Source: Macrocystis pyrifera
Taxonomy: Eukaryota; Sar; Phaeophyceae; Laminariales; Laminariaceae
Direction: 5' to 3'
NCBI GenBank assembly: GCA_031763025.1
Contig: JASSKH010000005.1
Location: forward strand, 9,518,849-9,582,848
Length of the DNA: 64,000 nucleotides
The notes under the pieces were generated by a model. It made no database searches. It was not told where the DNA came from and saw nothing but the letters and a program-made list of their open reading frames with translations. A program made the position numbers and the translations under genes. Shown here one piece after another: positions 51,259-61,209 of the stretch (positions are counted from its first letter, which is position 1; every line of letters starts with the position of its first letter).

Positions 51259-51970
51259 CCTTGCCTGTTCCCCAGGCACAAACGACACCATACCGTAGTG
51301 CTAGCTACCATGAGCGCGCAAGCCAAGAACGCGCGAAGAGTATCGAGGCGACTAGACAATGACCCATCATGCCTCCGCCTTACCGAAGTCCTGGCCACTA
51401 CGACGTGGGGAGCGCAGCTGTGCCTTGCTGACTCGACTCCGACGTACCGCCGCCTTGAGCGTCTCCCGTGTACATGTGTGTTGAAACGTTTTGATTTTTT
51501 ATGTGATATGGCTTCTCGATTAGGACTGCCTGCCTTCTTGTTTCCCTCTTTTTGCTAGAACAATTTTTGTAGAAATGTTGCACGGCACGTCCAGCCTTTC
51601 GAGTTCTGCGCGGCTACATTTATATTAACTGTTCGGTCGACAGAGTGTTGTTTACGGGGTGCATGTACGTGACGATCATCGGCGAAAAGTCTACTTGTAT
51701 GCCTTTTGTCATCTTTGACTTCACGGCAGCGTTTTATGGTGTGGGTGTGTTCGCGACACGTCGAGGTCATCGCAAAATCTGCGCGATGCTCGACTGTGAC
51801 GTTTTTTTTATGTGTTTGCTTCGAAATAGCGGCAACATCAGCATCTGCAAACAAGTAATATTCTACGTGGCAAATATCGACGTCGCGAGAGAATTGTCAT
51901 ACCGCCGGCCAACCTTTTGTTTTATGGTAAAACCCTAGGGAACAGCGGGGCAACCCTTGCCCTGCCTTAC

Positions 51971-51996
51971 AATTTACTATGGTTCCCCGTAGCAGT
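51971..51996. mobile_element. MITE family A, right terminus only
   Basis: AATTTACTATGGTTCCCCGT is the right arm. Nothing of the left arm is recognisable upstream. Confidence 0.55.
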
Positions 51997-52790
51997 TCGT
52001 AGTCACCGATAATTTGATAGTAGGACAGCATCACTATTTTATCGGTAGGAGCGACCAAGGACAAGGAAGCTACAGTAGTAGAATAATTGTCGCCCCCGGG
52101 AAACCTTTCGCTGCGTCCCATTGCCGAGTCCGTGACCAACAAAGGTATCAACTCCGTAAGTGTTGCTTCTTCTGAATGTCTCATAATATGATCGTGCTCA
52201 CGCCGCGCATTCCTAACGGTTTACGCTTAGGTTCACCGTCTGGACTAAAATCTCGAACCAGTGTAGAAAACTGAAGCGCACCTTGACTTGATTATCTGAC
52301 GCCAATTCTTGACCCCGATTATCGCGATTCTTGCAAGACGTTTTTTTATCCCCCGATTACGTCGTATCGTGATTCTTGGCCCCCAGTGCGTTGCTGCTGA
52401 TATAGTTGTAGGTTCTTCGTCCGACTATCCAACCTCTTTACAGTAAGGATCACAACGGGGAGCAGCACGCCAATACCGCTAATTGGCGCTGCAATGTAGT
52501 TGTTTTCTCATCGTAAATATATACGTTCAGTCCCCGGTATTTCCTGGGATATCTCCGTCACGGAACTTCGATATTTGTATGTCCCCCTTCTTCTGTCTAC
52601 TTTCTAACAAGTATGACCCTCGGGAGTTTTTTTCTTGCCGTTTTGAAACCGTTTCGAACGACAACCCACAGTGTACCCCACTAACAAGGAAGCAGCGGAG
52701 ACAGGACACCGAGCCTCCTTTTATTTCCCCCTGAGGTCCTAACGACGGCTTATCCTTACGACTCCCTCCGGAGGTGCTCCGTTTCATATT
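51997..52790. other. No recognisable feature
   Basis: There are short frames only. Two segments (52610-52715 and 52825-52900) resemble one another around CCGTTTCGAACGA and CCATTTCAAACGA and may be diverged LTR or internal remnants. Confidence 0.35.
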
Positions 52791-52799
52791 GGTGTCTAA

Positions 52800-53215
52800 G
52801 CACGCACCGGGTATCATCGATACCGATTTAAAGCCATTTCAAACGATACCTCACGACCCCACGAACAACGAAGCAACAGGTTCTCCCTCGTCGGCGAGAA
52901 GTCGCGACACGTTGTATCCCTGGGCAGGTTTGCCTATTAAGTCAGTACTCTTTGGTTGGTACTCACGTGTTGTTTGCTCATTCGAGATAGAACCAGATAC
53001 GCCTCCCAAGTACTACCAATACTATCCCAACACCTGAGCCCAGGTAATTACCGGGCTTTCAGCCTCATTCAAAGCAGTATCATATCACTAGCTCACTTTG
53101 ATGAGCCGTATATTGAGAATTATGGGAAATTTATGGAAATTCCGATTCCACGAAGTAGAACATGCGTCGAAGATGCGGCTCCTCAAAACCCACTCCCACA
53201 CCTCTGAACGGCAAG
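52800..53215 (-). mobile_element. Inverted LTR remnant with internal 3' end
   Basis: The plus strand GGGCTTTCAGCCTCATTCAA through GCAGTATCATATCA (53057-53093) is the complement of the start of the 54.7/55.9 kb LTR. The segment 53094-53215 is the complement of 55805-55938, the end of that element's internal region. The piece is therefore an older inverted copy of the same family. Confidence 0.65.
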
Positions 53216-54710
53216 GTAACGAAGCCGGCAAGGGACGTCAAAAAAGAGAAAGAAATGAAGGCATAACCTTAAGGGACTGGAATAAATCGTCAACGAAAGC
53301 CATCGCCATTCCAACCGCAACAGGGGGGAGGGCGAGGGAGTTTCATGGAAAAGCGAAAAGTGAACACCAAAAGCGAGAAGAAAATATAATGCGGAAGACG
53401 CAAGAACCACCCAAACCCAGACCACAACTCCGGAAACACGTCCTGTGCCACAAATGAATGGCCCGATCATCCAGACCAGCCCCGGCACTGAGCGCGGGGT
53501 AGGCAGGACAAAATGCACGAAACCCCCTCCCCAACCCAGCCCAAGAAAAACAAACCAGGAGTACATCGAAAAGCAGTACCGTAACATGAGCGCCAAGCCC
53601 CTTTTTGACTCCCCTTCGAGGTTCCAACACCGGCCCATTCGTCGGTTTTGTTTCGAGAAACACTCAAATCGTCGTACGATACGAAATTGCTCTTGTCTTC
53701 GTTGTTTCTTGGATCCTGAAGCGCGGGCAGTTGAGTTGTGGAACGGGAGGGAGAAGATGAGGCTCGGAAGCACGACATAAACCTTGGTACCGACTGTGTA
53801 CCCTTGACACGTAGAATTCGAGTGACAGCGCGGACTAATTTGTTCTTCGGCGAAAAGCATTATCAAAGCCTACAACAACAGTTTGTATGACTGGAAGTCG
53901 TCAACCTTTTAAAACTGTCGTCACGATCGTATCTTGCACAAGCACGCAATCAACATCCTCCCTACTATGCTGTACCCGATACGGCGCGATGATATATTAT
54001 CCACTCAGATACGCAATTGATATCCTCCGCTGTGCAGTAAAAGGCAGATAAAGAGTTGCGGTCCAACGACTCAAAACTATCCCAACAACTCAAACCAGAT
54101 TCTTGAATCCCAATACCAAAGGCCAGAATCCCCAAGAATTAACATACCGTATTTACGTATGCACTGTAGTACCAAAAACCATCAGCAGCATACGTAGCAA
54201 ATGACCTATGCTGGCTGTAAATCCAACAATTTCCCAGGAATCAACTCAACGCCGTTGTAACTGTCGGACACATTCTCTATGCGGCAAAAAGCAGTAGCAA
54301 AGCCTAGCTATCACTGGAACTTCTCAAACTTCTGAAACTGTCATCACGATCGTATCTTGCACAAGCACAATCAACTCATGTTTTCAGACGTACAGCATAG
54401 ATGCGAAGTACAGTTAGTTATCAATGTTGCTGTTGTACTGTTTATACGAGAATAATGTCATCCCAGTCCAACGCAAAGTTGAAAAGGAGGTACACGTTAT
54501 TAGCACGCCATTTCACTAAAAGTTCGTTCACATTTTTTTTTAGGATAGAAAAGTACGTTTCTTGGAACGAAATTTATTTCACGCAGTAGTAGCGAATTGC
54601 CTGAGACTGCTACACCCCATCGACGAGTCGTGTTGAAGACAGGTACCTAGTTGCCTATATGTATATTTTATAAATTATGAAATACGTCAGCTGTGAGTTC
54701 GACTGATGAA
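53216..54710. other. Unassigned; diverged direct repeat
   Basis: AACTGTCGTCACGATCGTAT (53916) and AACTGTCATCACGATCGTAT (54340), each followed by CTTGCACAAGCAC, mark a diverged direct repeat of about 100 bp spaced by about 424 bp. A minus-strand frame at 53866-53183 (227 codons) begins with an ordinary stretch and ends in hydrophobic, Trp-rich sequence over the LTR remnant. I recognise no family and suspect chance. Confidence 0.35.
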
Positions 54711-54989
54711 TGTTATGATACAGCCTTGCAGGAGGCTGAAAGCCCGGTATTTACCTATTTACCTGGGTTCAAGTATTAGGATCGTATTTATAGTACTTGG
54801 GAGGCGTATCGTAGATGGAAAACCAGGGGTTTTCCACTAGTTCGGCTCTTAGCCGTGCACGGAAGGAATAAAGCTGCTCTAAGACTTCTTCCTATCTTTG
54901 AGCAAACAGCACACGTATATAGCAACGAGTACCGACTTAATAAGCAGACCTGTCCAGGGATACAAATTGTTCCGACCTTGATCTTAACA
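54711..54989 (+). repeat. 5' LTR of the 54.7-kb element
   Basis: TGTTATGATACAGCCTTGCA to CCTTGATCTTAACA. GGAATAAAGCTGCTCT is shared with the 3' LTR and contains AATAAA, a possible polyadenylation signal. Confidence 0.8.
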
Positions 54990-55129
54990 GGTGGCGTCTA
55001 GCCGCCGCGAAAAACCACACAGCCGACGTTTAACGGCCGTACAAACACCTAGACTCAAAGACATCCGTCCTGCTCTGTAGTGAGGAGCCGCATGTCCTCA
55101 GTCTGCTGGTAGACGCCCAAATGCGGACA

Positions 55130-55315
55130 ACGTTGTCGTTGAAGAGGGGTCGAAACGTCATCCTGAGTTGACGTGGTTCGTGGGGGGTTTCTTCGAGAAG
55201 TTGAGCACGCATTGCGTTAACCCCGCCGGCAAATACTTTGGCATGTTGCCACGGTCGTCAGGGTTGGCACAGGGCTTGCAGCGTTGAACGCGAGCATCAG
55301 CGCCGGGCATATCGG
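55130..55315 (-). pseudogene. Inverted gypsy pol C-terminal segment
   Basis: The minus strand reads MPGADARVQRCKPCANPDD then RGNMPKYLPAGLTQCVLN in one frame, ending at TGA near 55157. Its orientation is opposite to the LTRs and to the plus-strand pol piece that starts at about 55335. Confidence 0.65.
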
Positions 55316-55334
55316 AAGGACAATCATCGCGGTG

Positions 55335-55813
55335 ATGTACGGAAACGGGAAATGGACCTTCAGCTTTCTCGCCACGAAATCCTGCGGTAGTGGGCCGGCA
55401 CCCCGAACCAGCACCGCCAAACTAACCGCCTGTACAGCCGAATGAGAATTGGCGCGGCACAACGGGAGCTTTCTCGGAGTAACGGCGAGCGGTTTCTGGC
55501 ATCCGGCTATGGCTGCGTATCGCACGTCGATCGGCTTCGCCGATGCAGCAACAATGAGCTTCCCAACGGGGCCCACTTTTGGTACAAGGGCAACGACTGT
55601 CTGTGGTGGCTCAGGAAAATCAGCGCGACTACACCAACGAATGGGGTATATTTGATTCGATTTTTGGATGACCCGGGACCGATCCTCTTTCTCCGGCCAG
55701 AATCCGCTCCGCTGCGTCGTGGTCCTGAAAAAGGCGAGCCTTTTCCGCCATTATACCCTGCCCAGCGCAGGAATATGACACATCGTCAACGAGCTCCGAA
55801 ACAACCGGGATGA
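55335..55813 (+). pseudogene. Gypsy pol C-terminal segment (plus strand), one stop
   Basis: A frame continuous with ATG 55442 reads upstream as REMDLQLSRHEILR, a TAG at about 55383, then WAGTPNQHRQTNRLY. Downstream it reads MRIGAAQRELSRSNGERF, FWYKGNDCLWWLRKISATT and GVYLIRFLDDPGPI. The last two segments look like the small reader-like module at the end of some protist gypsy polyproteins. The reading then drifts out of frame. Confidence 0.6.
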
Positions 55814-55938
55814 ACAGCCGTTCAGGTGTGGGAGTGGGTTTTAGGAGCCGCATCTTCGACTCATGTTTTAGTTCGTGGAATCGGGCTCACCATGAATTTC
55901 CCATAATTTTGCATATACGGCTCATCAGAGTGGGCTAG

Positions 55939-56216
55939 TGTTATGATACTGCCTTGAAGGAGGCTGAAAGCCCAGTATTTACCTAGGTTCGAGTACTAGG
56001 ATCGTGTTTGTAGTACTTGGGACGCGTATTATAGATGGAAAACCATGGGTTTTCCCAGCGAGGCACGAGCTCGGCTCTCAGTCTCCTCGTGCAGGAAAGG
56101 AATAAAGCTGCTCTCCTTCTATCTCTTCAAGCAAACATCACGTGAGTACCAACGAGTACCGACTTCACAAGCAAACCTGTCCAGAGATACAAAGTGTCCC
56201 GACCTTGATATTAACA
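55939..56216 (+). repeat. 3' LTR of the 54.7-kb element
   Basis: TGTTATGATACTGCCTTGAA to CCTTGATATTAACA. It differs from the 5' LTR at many positions and by small indels, so the insertion is not recent. Confidence 0.8.
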
Positions 56217-56730
56217 TTAAAGTTGATACTCAACTTTGCAAGCTGAGTAATACGTCTTGTCTATAAACCATTTATTACTGAATTAATTTTACAAGTTGTA
56301 GGATAAGCCGTTTGCGCTTACCAGTATTCTATGTGTAATTCCTTGTTGAGGATATAGGTCAGTGACTTCCCTGGATGTTCCCCGGGTCATATATGTAAAA
56401 TGCACCTTTTCTTTGGCGTGCTGTTCTCCGGCGGCCAAGGGTACTTTCTCGCACTTTTGGCTGCGGGGCAAGCAAGGGGGCAAAAGTGGTACATTTCGAC
56501 GCATGTCTGGATCCCGGCCGAGCACCGTGGCGGTGTTCGGGGCATTTCACGTCGCTGAGTTGGCTCTAAAAAAGAAGAGGCTGCTTTCCGCCTCACCGAG
56601 CCAAGTAGGTGACATGGAGAACCCCTCATCTGTTTTTTCAAAAGTAAAAAGCCCGCCACCCTCGACCACTTTTTTAACCCCCCTCTGCTGTACACATGTT
56701 TTCAACCTCAGCGGAAGAAGCAGAAGTAGC
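56217..56730. other. No recognisable gene
   Basis: Open frames on both strands (for example 56362-56802 plus) overlap each other. None shows a domain that I recognise. Confidence 0.35.
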
Positions 56731-57475
56731 AACAGCAGACATACAACAGCAACAGCAGTACACATCTATCGGCCGTCGTACCTGTTGCATCAAGCCCTTT
56801 GACGGGTAGTGTACACCTAACACCGAGCACGTTCGTGACCACAAAACTGCCTCCCTCAGTTCGTCTACCTGTGTGTGGGAGAAAACCACAAGGTATTGGT
56901 GTCATACCTAGATAGTTGTCCAGCAGCAGCAGCAGCAGCAACGACAACGACAACAACATACAGCAGCAACAGTACACATCTGTCGGTCGTCGTATCCGCA
57001 GCACCAAGCCCTTAGACGGGTGTACACCCAACACCGAGCACGTTCGTGACCACAAAACTGCTTCCCTCAGTCCGTCTACCTGTGTGTGGGAGAAATTTAG
57101 TATACCACAAGGTATTGGTGCCATACCTAGATAGTTGTCCAGCAGCAGCAGCAGCAGCAACAACAACAACAACAACAACAACATACAGCAGCAACAGTAC
57201 ACATCTGTCGGTCGTCGTATCTGCAGCACTAAGCCCTTTGACGGGTGTACACCCACGTTGGTGACCACAAAACTGCCTCCCAAGGTCGGTCTACCTGCGA
57301 TAATTTGATACCACAGGTATTATTGGTGTCATACCTAGCTAGTTGTCCAGTCGCACACTCTCAGCAGCAGGCAATCGCAACGGGCAAGAGCCACAGAGCT
57401 AGGCCCATACTGCCTCTCGTCTCACTGCACTGCCCCGTGTGACATCGGGCACAGCCCACACTGCCCGACTGCCTG
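56731..57475. repeat. Three-unit tandem repeat, about 215-225-bp unit
   Basis: ACACATCTATCGGCCGTCGT (56759), ACACATCTGTCGGTCGTCGT (56974) and the same again (57199) begin units. Each contains GACCACAAAACTGC and, before the next unit, a CAGCAG/CAACAA microsatellite. A related block lies at 59415-59560, beyond the inserted LTR element. Confidence 0.85.
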
Positions 57476-57836
57476 TGTGATGGAGTAGCATATCTACTGT
57501 ATACGAACGTACATACCCGTTTGCGAATCTTATACGGCTACGCATAGCGTTTTGAGAATATCCCGTATGCGATTCTTATATGGCTACACGTACGTAGCGC
57601 TTTGGGAGTCTTCTTTTATGGGAATACTCGTATCTGCATACCAGGTTAGTTTTGATCGGCGTCTGGGCTGAGTTGTGTCCCGGACGAAGCCCACCCTCGC
57701 TCAATCGAGTTTCTCTTTCCCTCAATTCACTTGTGGAGCAATAATAATAAGTTGGTGAGCTACAAGCAGCGTAACCTACCCAGCATCGACATCCGTGTGC
57801 CCCGTACCGGCTTCTATTTCTGCACCCCACTTCACA
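57476..57836 (+). repeat. 5' LTR of the 57.5-kb element
   Basis: TGTGATGGAGTAGCATATCT to CTGCACCCCACTTCACA. It contains ATACCAGGTTAG, shared with the 3' LTR. Confidence 0.85.
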
Positions 57837-58002
57837 CTTGGCGACGTCGGGAAGCCTGGTCACCGCTGAGCTAGACGCACCTGCTTCTCAAAGGCTTCTT
57901 CTACCCTCCCCGGCTGTCACCCTATGAGCATCATGAGAGGCTTGCTATTTTTGAGTTCCGAGTTGATTTTTTTTGGAAGGGTTCTAACCTTTTCTAGGGC
58001 GA

Positions 58003-58539
58003 ATGCTGATGTCCGTCCGCCAGGATCCCCCCCCCCTCTCTTCCCCCCCCTTTTTTCCTTCCAGGCCCCACGATCCCCCGAGCACCACCCCACCCTCCAC
58101 CCGAGTGACCCCCACCGACAACGGTATCGGAGAGACAGTTGATACTCCCCCGCAACATCCACCGAGTTGCCTGCTTACTACCCATCTCCTGCCTCCTTCC
58201 ACCCCGGACGCAGTCCCAGAATGCCACTTCACCCGGCCACCTGCCCCTTCAGTCAAAACCTACCCCATCGCTGCCGCGCCTACGATACCAGAATATGGAC
58301 CCTGCCTCTCCAGCGGCGTCCTAACAATCGACGACTCATCCTTCACAACAAGGGCGCGAAGCGTCCCCAACGCCGTCAAACGCTACGCCACTGTCGCTCT
58401 ATTGGATACTGGTTCGCCGCAGACTTTTATTTCCGCTGAAGCAGTAGACAAACTGAAGGCCTGCGGGCATAGCCGGAGATATCCTGGGGGTCCCTGTTTG
58501 GGTCGGTCTTCGACTGGGAAGCTGGGGCCCACTCGCTAG
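58003..58539 (+). pseudogene. Retropepsin-like protease remnant
   Basis: The 178-codon frame starts with Pro-rich linker and then reads YATVALLDTGSPQTFISAEA. D-T-G-S is the catalytic motif of retroviral-type aspartic proteases, preceded by the usual hydrophobic strand. After VDKLKACG the sequence no longer matches a protease and the frame stops at 58537-58539, so the flap and C-terminal half are missing. No gag and no reverse transcriptase follow in this element. Confidence 0.7.
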
Positions 58540-58905
58540 GAGAGACCATTCCTGGTATCCGGGTCCTGCGGTGTCGTAACATATTGCACGTCACCGGGAA
58601 GGATGGCGGGACAGGTGGCTCTACGGATCTCCTGGTCAACGATGGTCGCGAGTCTTCCGCCTTTCGAACGGCGGGGCTACCTTCTAGGTCTAGGGATAGG
58701 GGTATTGTCAGCACCTGGCGGCCACCTGGCCGCTATTTATTGAATGAGGCGTCGAAGCCTCACTACGAGGTGTGGGGTGGATGTATCACCTCATTTCTGT
58801 GTTGAATAGCCGCATCTTCGATCTCTCTTCCCGGTTTTGGGATGATACGGTCATCATCTTTTATCGTCGTGTGATCTGCATCTGCGACTATTCAGGGTGG
58901 GCCAA

Positions 58906-59270
58906 TGTGATGGAGTAGCATATCTACCGTATAGGAACGTACATACCCGTTTGCGAATCTTATACGGCTACGCGTAGCGTTTTGAGAATATATATCCCGT
59001 ATGCGATTCTTATATGGCTACATGTACGTAGCGCTTTGGGAACCTTCTTTATGGGAATACTCGTATCTGCATACCAGGTTAGTTTTGATCGGCGTCTGAG
59101 CTGAGTTGTGTCCCGGACAAAGCCCACCCTCGCTCACTCGAGTTCTCTCTTTCCCTGAACTCACTTGTGGAGCAATAATAAGAAGTTCGTGAACTACAAG
59201 CAGCGTAACCTACCCAGCATCGACATCCGTGTGCCCCTTACCAGCTTGTATCTCTGCACCTCACTTCACA
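58906..59270 (+). repeat. 3' LTR of the 57.5-kb element
   Basis: It is about as long as the 5' LTR, with scattered substitutions and a four-base ATAT insertion (58989-58994 region). A short purine tract (CAGGGTGGGCC) precedes it. Confidence 0.85.
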
Positions 59271-59594
59271 CCTGGCCGATATTCTATCCCGTATGACACG
59301 ACGAGCTGTGTGTACTTTCGATAACGAAGAATTTTCTCCGCTGAATCTTCTCTGTGCTGAAAATCTCAACAATTTTGACATTGCCCGCTTTTTACCTGTC
59401 CAGTTTTTGTTTTTGATCAACCTCAGCAGCAAAGCAGCAGCAGTAAAAACGTCTGTCGAGCGTCATGTTTGTTTCGCCTAGTCCTTTGACGTACACCACA
59501 CACCTCACACCGAGCACGTACGTGACCACAAAACTTGGCTCCCTCGGTTGGTCTACCTGGACCAGGTATCTACTGTATGTGTAGGTACCATACC

Positions 59595-59932
<338 letters not shown>

Positions 59933-60061
59933 TTGCTTGCCTTCCGACAATATAGCGTAGATGCCGTTCCTATATAGTGTGAATATCCTTCCGTAAATCA
60001 GTAGCATCCCTCATGCACTTCTCTGCCAGTCGTTTCCCAATTTCCATTAATAGCGAATTGT

Positions 60062-60175
60062 TCAGTCGCACGCTCTCAGCGGCAGGTAATCGCACAGGGC
60101 AAAAGCCACAGAGCCAGGCTCATTCTGCCGCGCTCTCCCTTTACCCCCCCCCCCCTTGTCTCGGTGTGCATCCGG
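60062..60175. repeat. Partner of the 57345-57450 repeat
   Basis: TCGCACGCTCTCAGCGGCAG, GGTAATCGCAC and AAGCCACAGAGCCAGGC match 57350-57420. With 59415-59560 this shows that the locus at 57 kb and that at 59.4-60.2 kb are paralogous segments; the ATT array replaces a short CTATTATT-like stretch. Confidence 0.7.
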
Positions 60176-61209
60176 CATAGTAGTAGTAGTTAGTACAACA
60201 GTAGTAATTAATAGTAGTATGGTAGTAGTAAAGTAGTTGCAGCAGTATTCGTAGTATTAATATGGGTAGTAGAAGGAGTATAGTAGTAGCAGTAATAGTA
60301 GTAGCAGTATCCACACTCTGAAGCAGAGTCTACCGGTATTTAGAAAGTCGTATATCGTATGTATCATTTGCATGTGTGCCGTGCGATTGTACCTTCTCTC
60401 GTATCTTCTTCCTCGTACTCGTAAACAAAGTATATACGGTAGCCCTGTAATTTGCGGTTCAACGAGCTCATTCGTGTATAAGTTGTGGCTCGACGATTAG
60501 CATCTGTGCCGCTAAGGAACTTGAGTCGATAGGTTGACAGTTGAACACGTGGCAGCAAGACGTAAGCGTTATCGTAAGAGGCAAAGGAAAGGCTGTGGTA
60601 TTTGCGCGCCCACAAGGTTACTCTCGATTTTCACCCCCAGTTCCTGAACCCTCATCGTGAAGCTCTACCTTGGCCCGAGAGCGCCACTTGAAACTGTAAC
60701 GCCAACCTCATACATATCGTCGTCACCGTAGCCCCGAGCTGTAGTACAACCACAGCTCCGCGCTAGCCTCCAGAGACCGTATGTGATATGAGTAGAGCAC
60801 TCATGGGCTATAGATATAATAATACGCTGCAGTCTTGAAGTCTCACGAATACGAGAATAATCCAAAGAATAGATTAACCGGGCGGATATTCCGTTAGTCG
60901 AGAGTAACGTTCTTTTAGGAATGTTCCCTAGGGCGGATAGCCCGTTAGACGAGAGTAATGTTCCTTAACGCAGATAGGACTACGAAGTGAGAAGTTCTTA
61001 TATTAGCAGAAGAACGATCGGTAGGCATAGGAAAGTTCTGTAGGAGTACATCAGAAAAGAGGAATTTAGGAGAGCTTGTGGCGTGGGGTGGGACGAGTAT
61101 GTCTGGGCGTCGAGTCCCGCCCCCCTACCTCTCACTTCTCTACCAGAGCACTTCCTCAGCTCTCGCCATCAATAAGAAGATCTAAATCAGAAAGAAGCGA
61201 AGCACTGCT
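60176..61209. other. Unassigned; GTA repeats and a short direct repeat
   Basis: Interrupted GTA/GTAGTA repeats span 60178-60310. A direct repeat with GGGCGGATA, CCGTTAG and CGAGAGTAA occurs at 60880-60912 and 60933-60962. Minus-strand frames at 60615-60364 and 60865-60665 give ordinary-looking peptides of no family that I know. Confidence 0.4.

Larger units (their letters stand above)
54711..56216 (+). mobile_element. Short LTR retrotransposon (Ty3/gypsy-derived), LTRs retained
   Basis: 5' LTR 54711-54989 and 3' LTR 55939-56216 both start TGTTATGATAC and end TTAACA, about 279 and 278 bp. TGGCGTCTAGCCGCC just after the 5' LTR could be the primer-binding site. The flanks are TGAA and TTAA, an imperfect target duplication at best. 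The 949-bp interior has only 3' pol remnants, so the element is non-autonomous. Confidence 0.8.
57476..59270 (+). mobile_element. Short LTR retrotransposon with 4-bp target duplication
   Basis: LTRs of 361 bp (57476-57836) and 365 bp (58906-59270) start TGTGATGGAG and end CACTTCACA. CCTG flanks the element on both sides (57472-57475 and 59271-59274). TGGCGACGTCGGGAAGCC at 57839 is a candidate primer-binding site; its complement ends in CCA as a tRNA does. The interior (1069 bp) carries only a protease remnant, so the element depends on a relative for movement. Confidence 0.9.
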
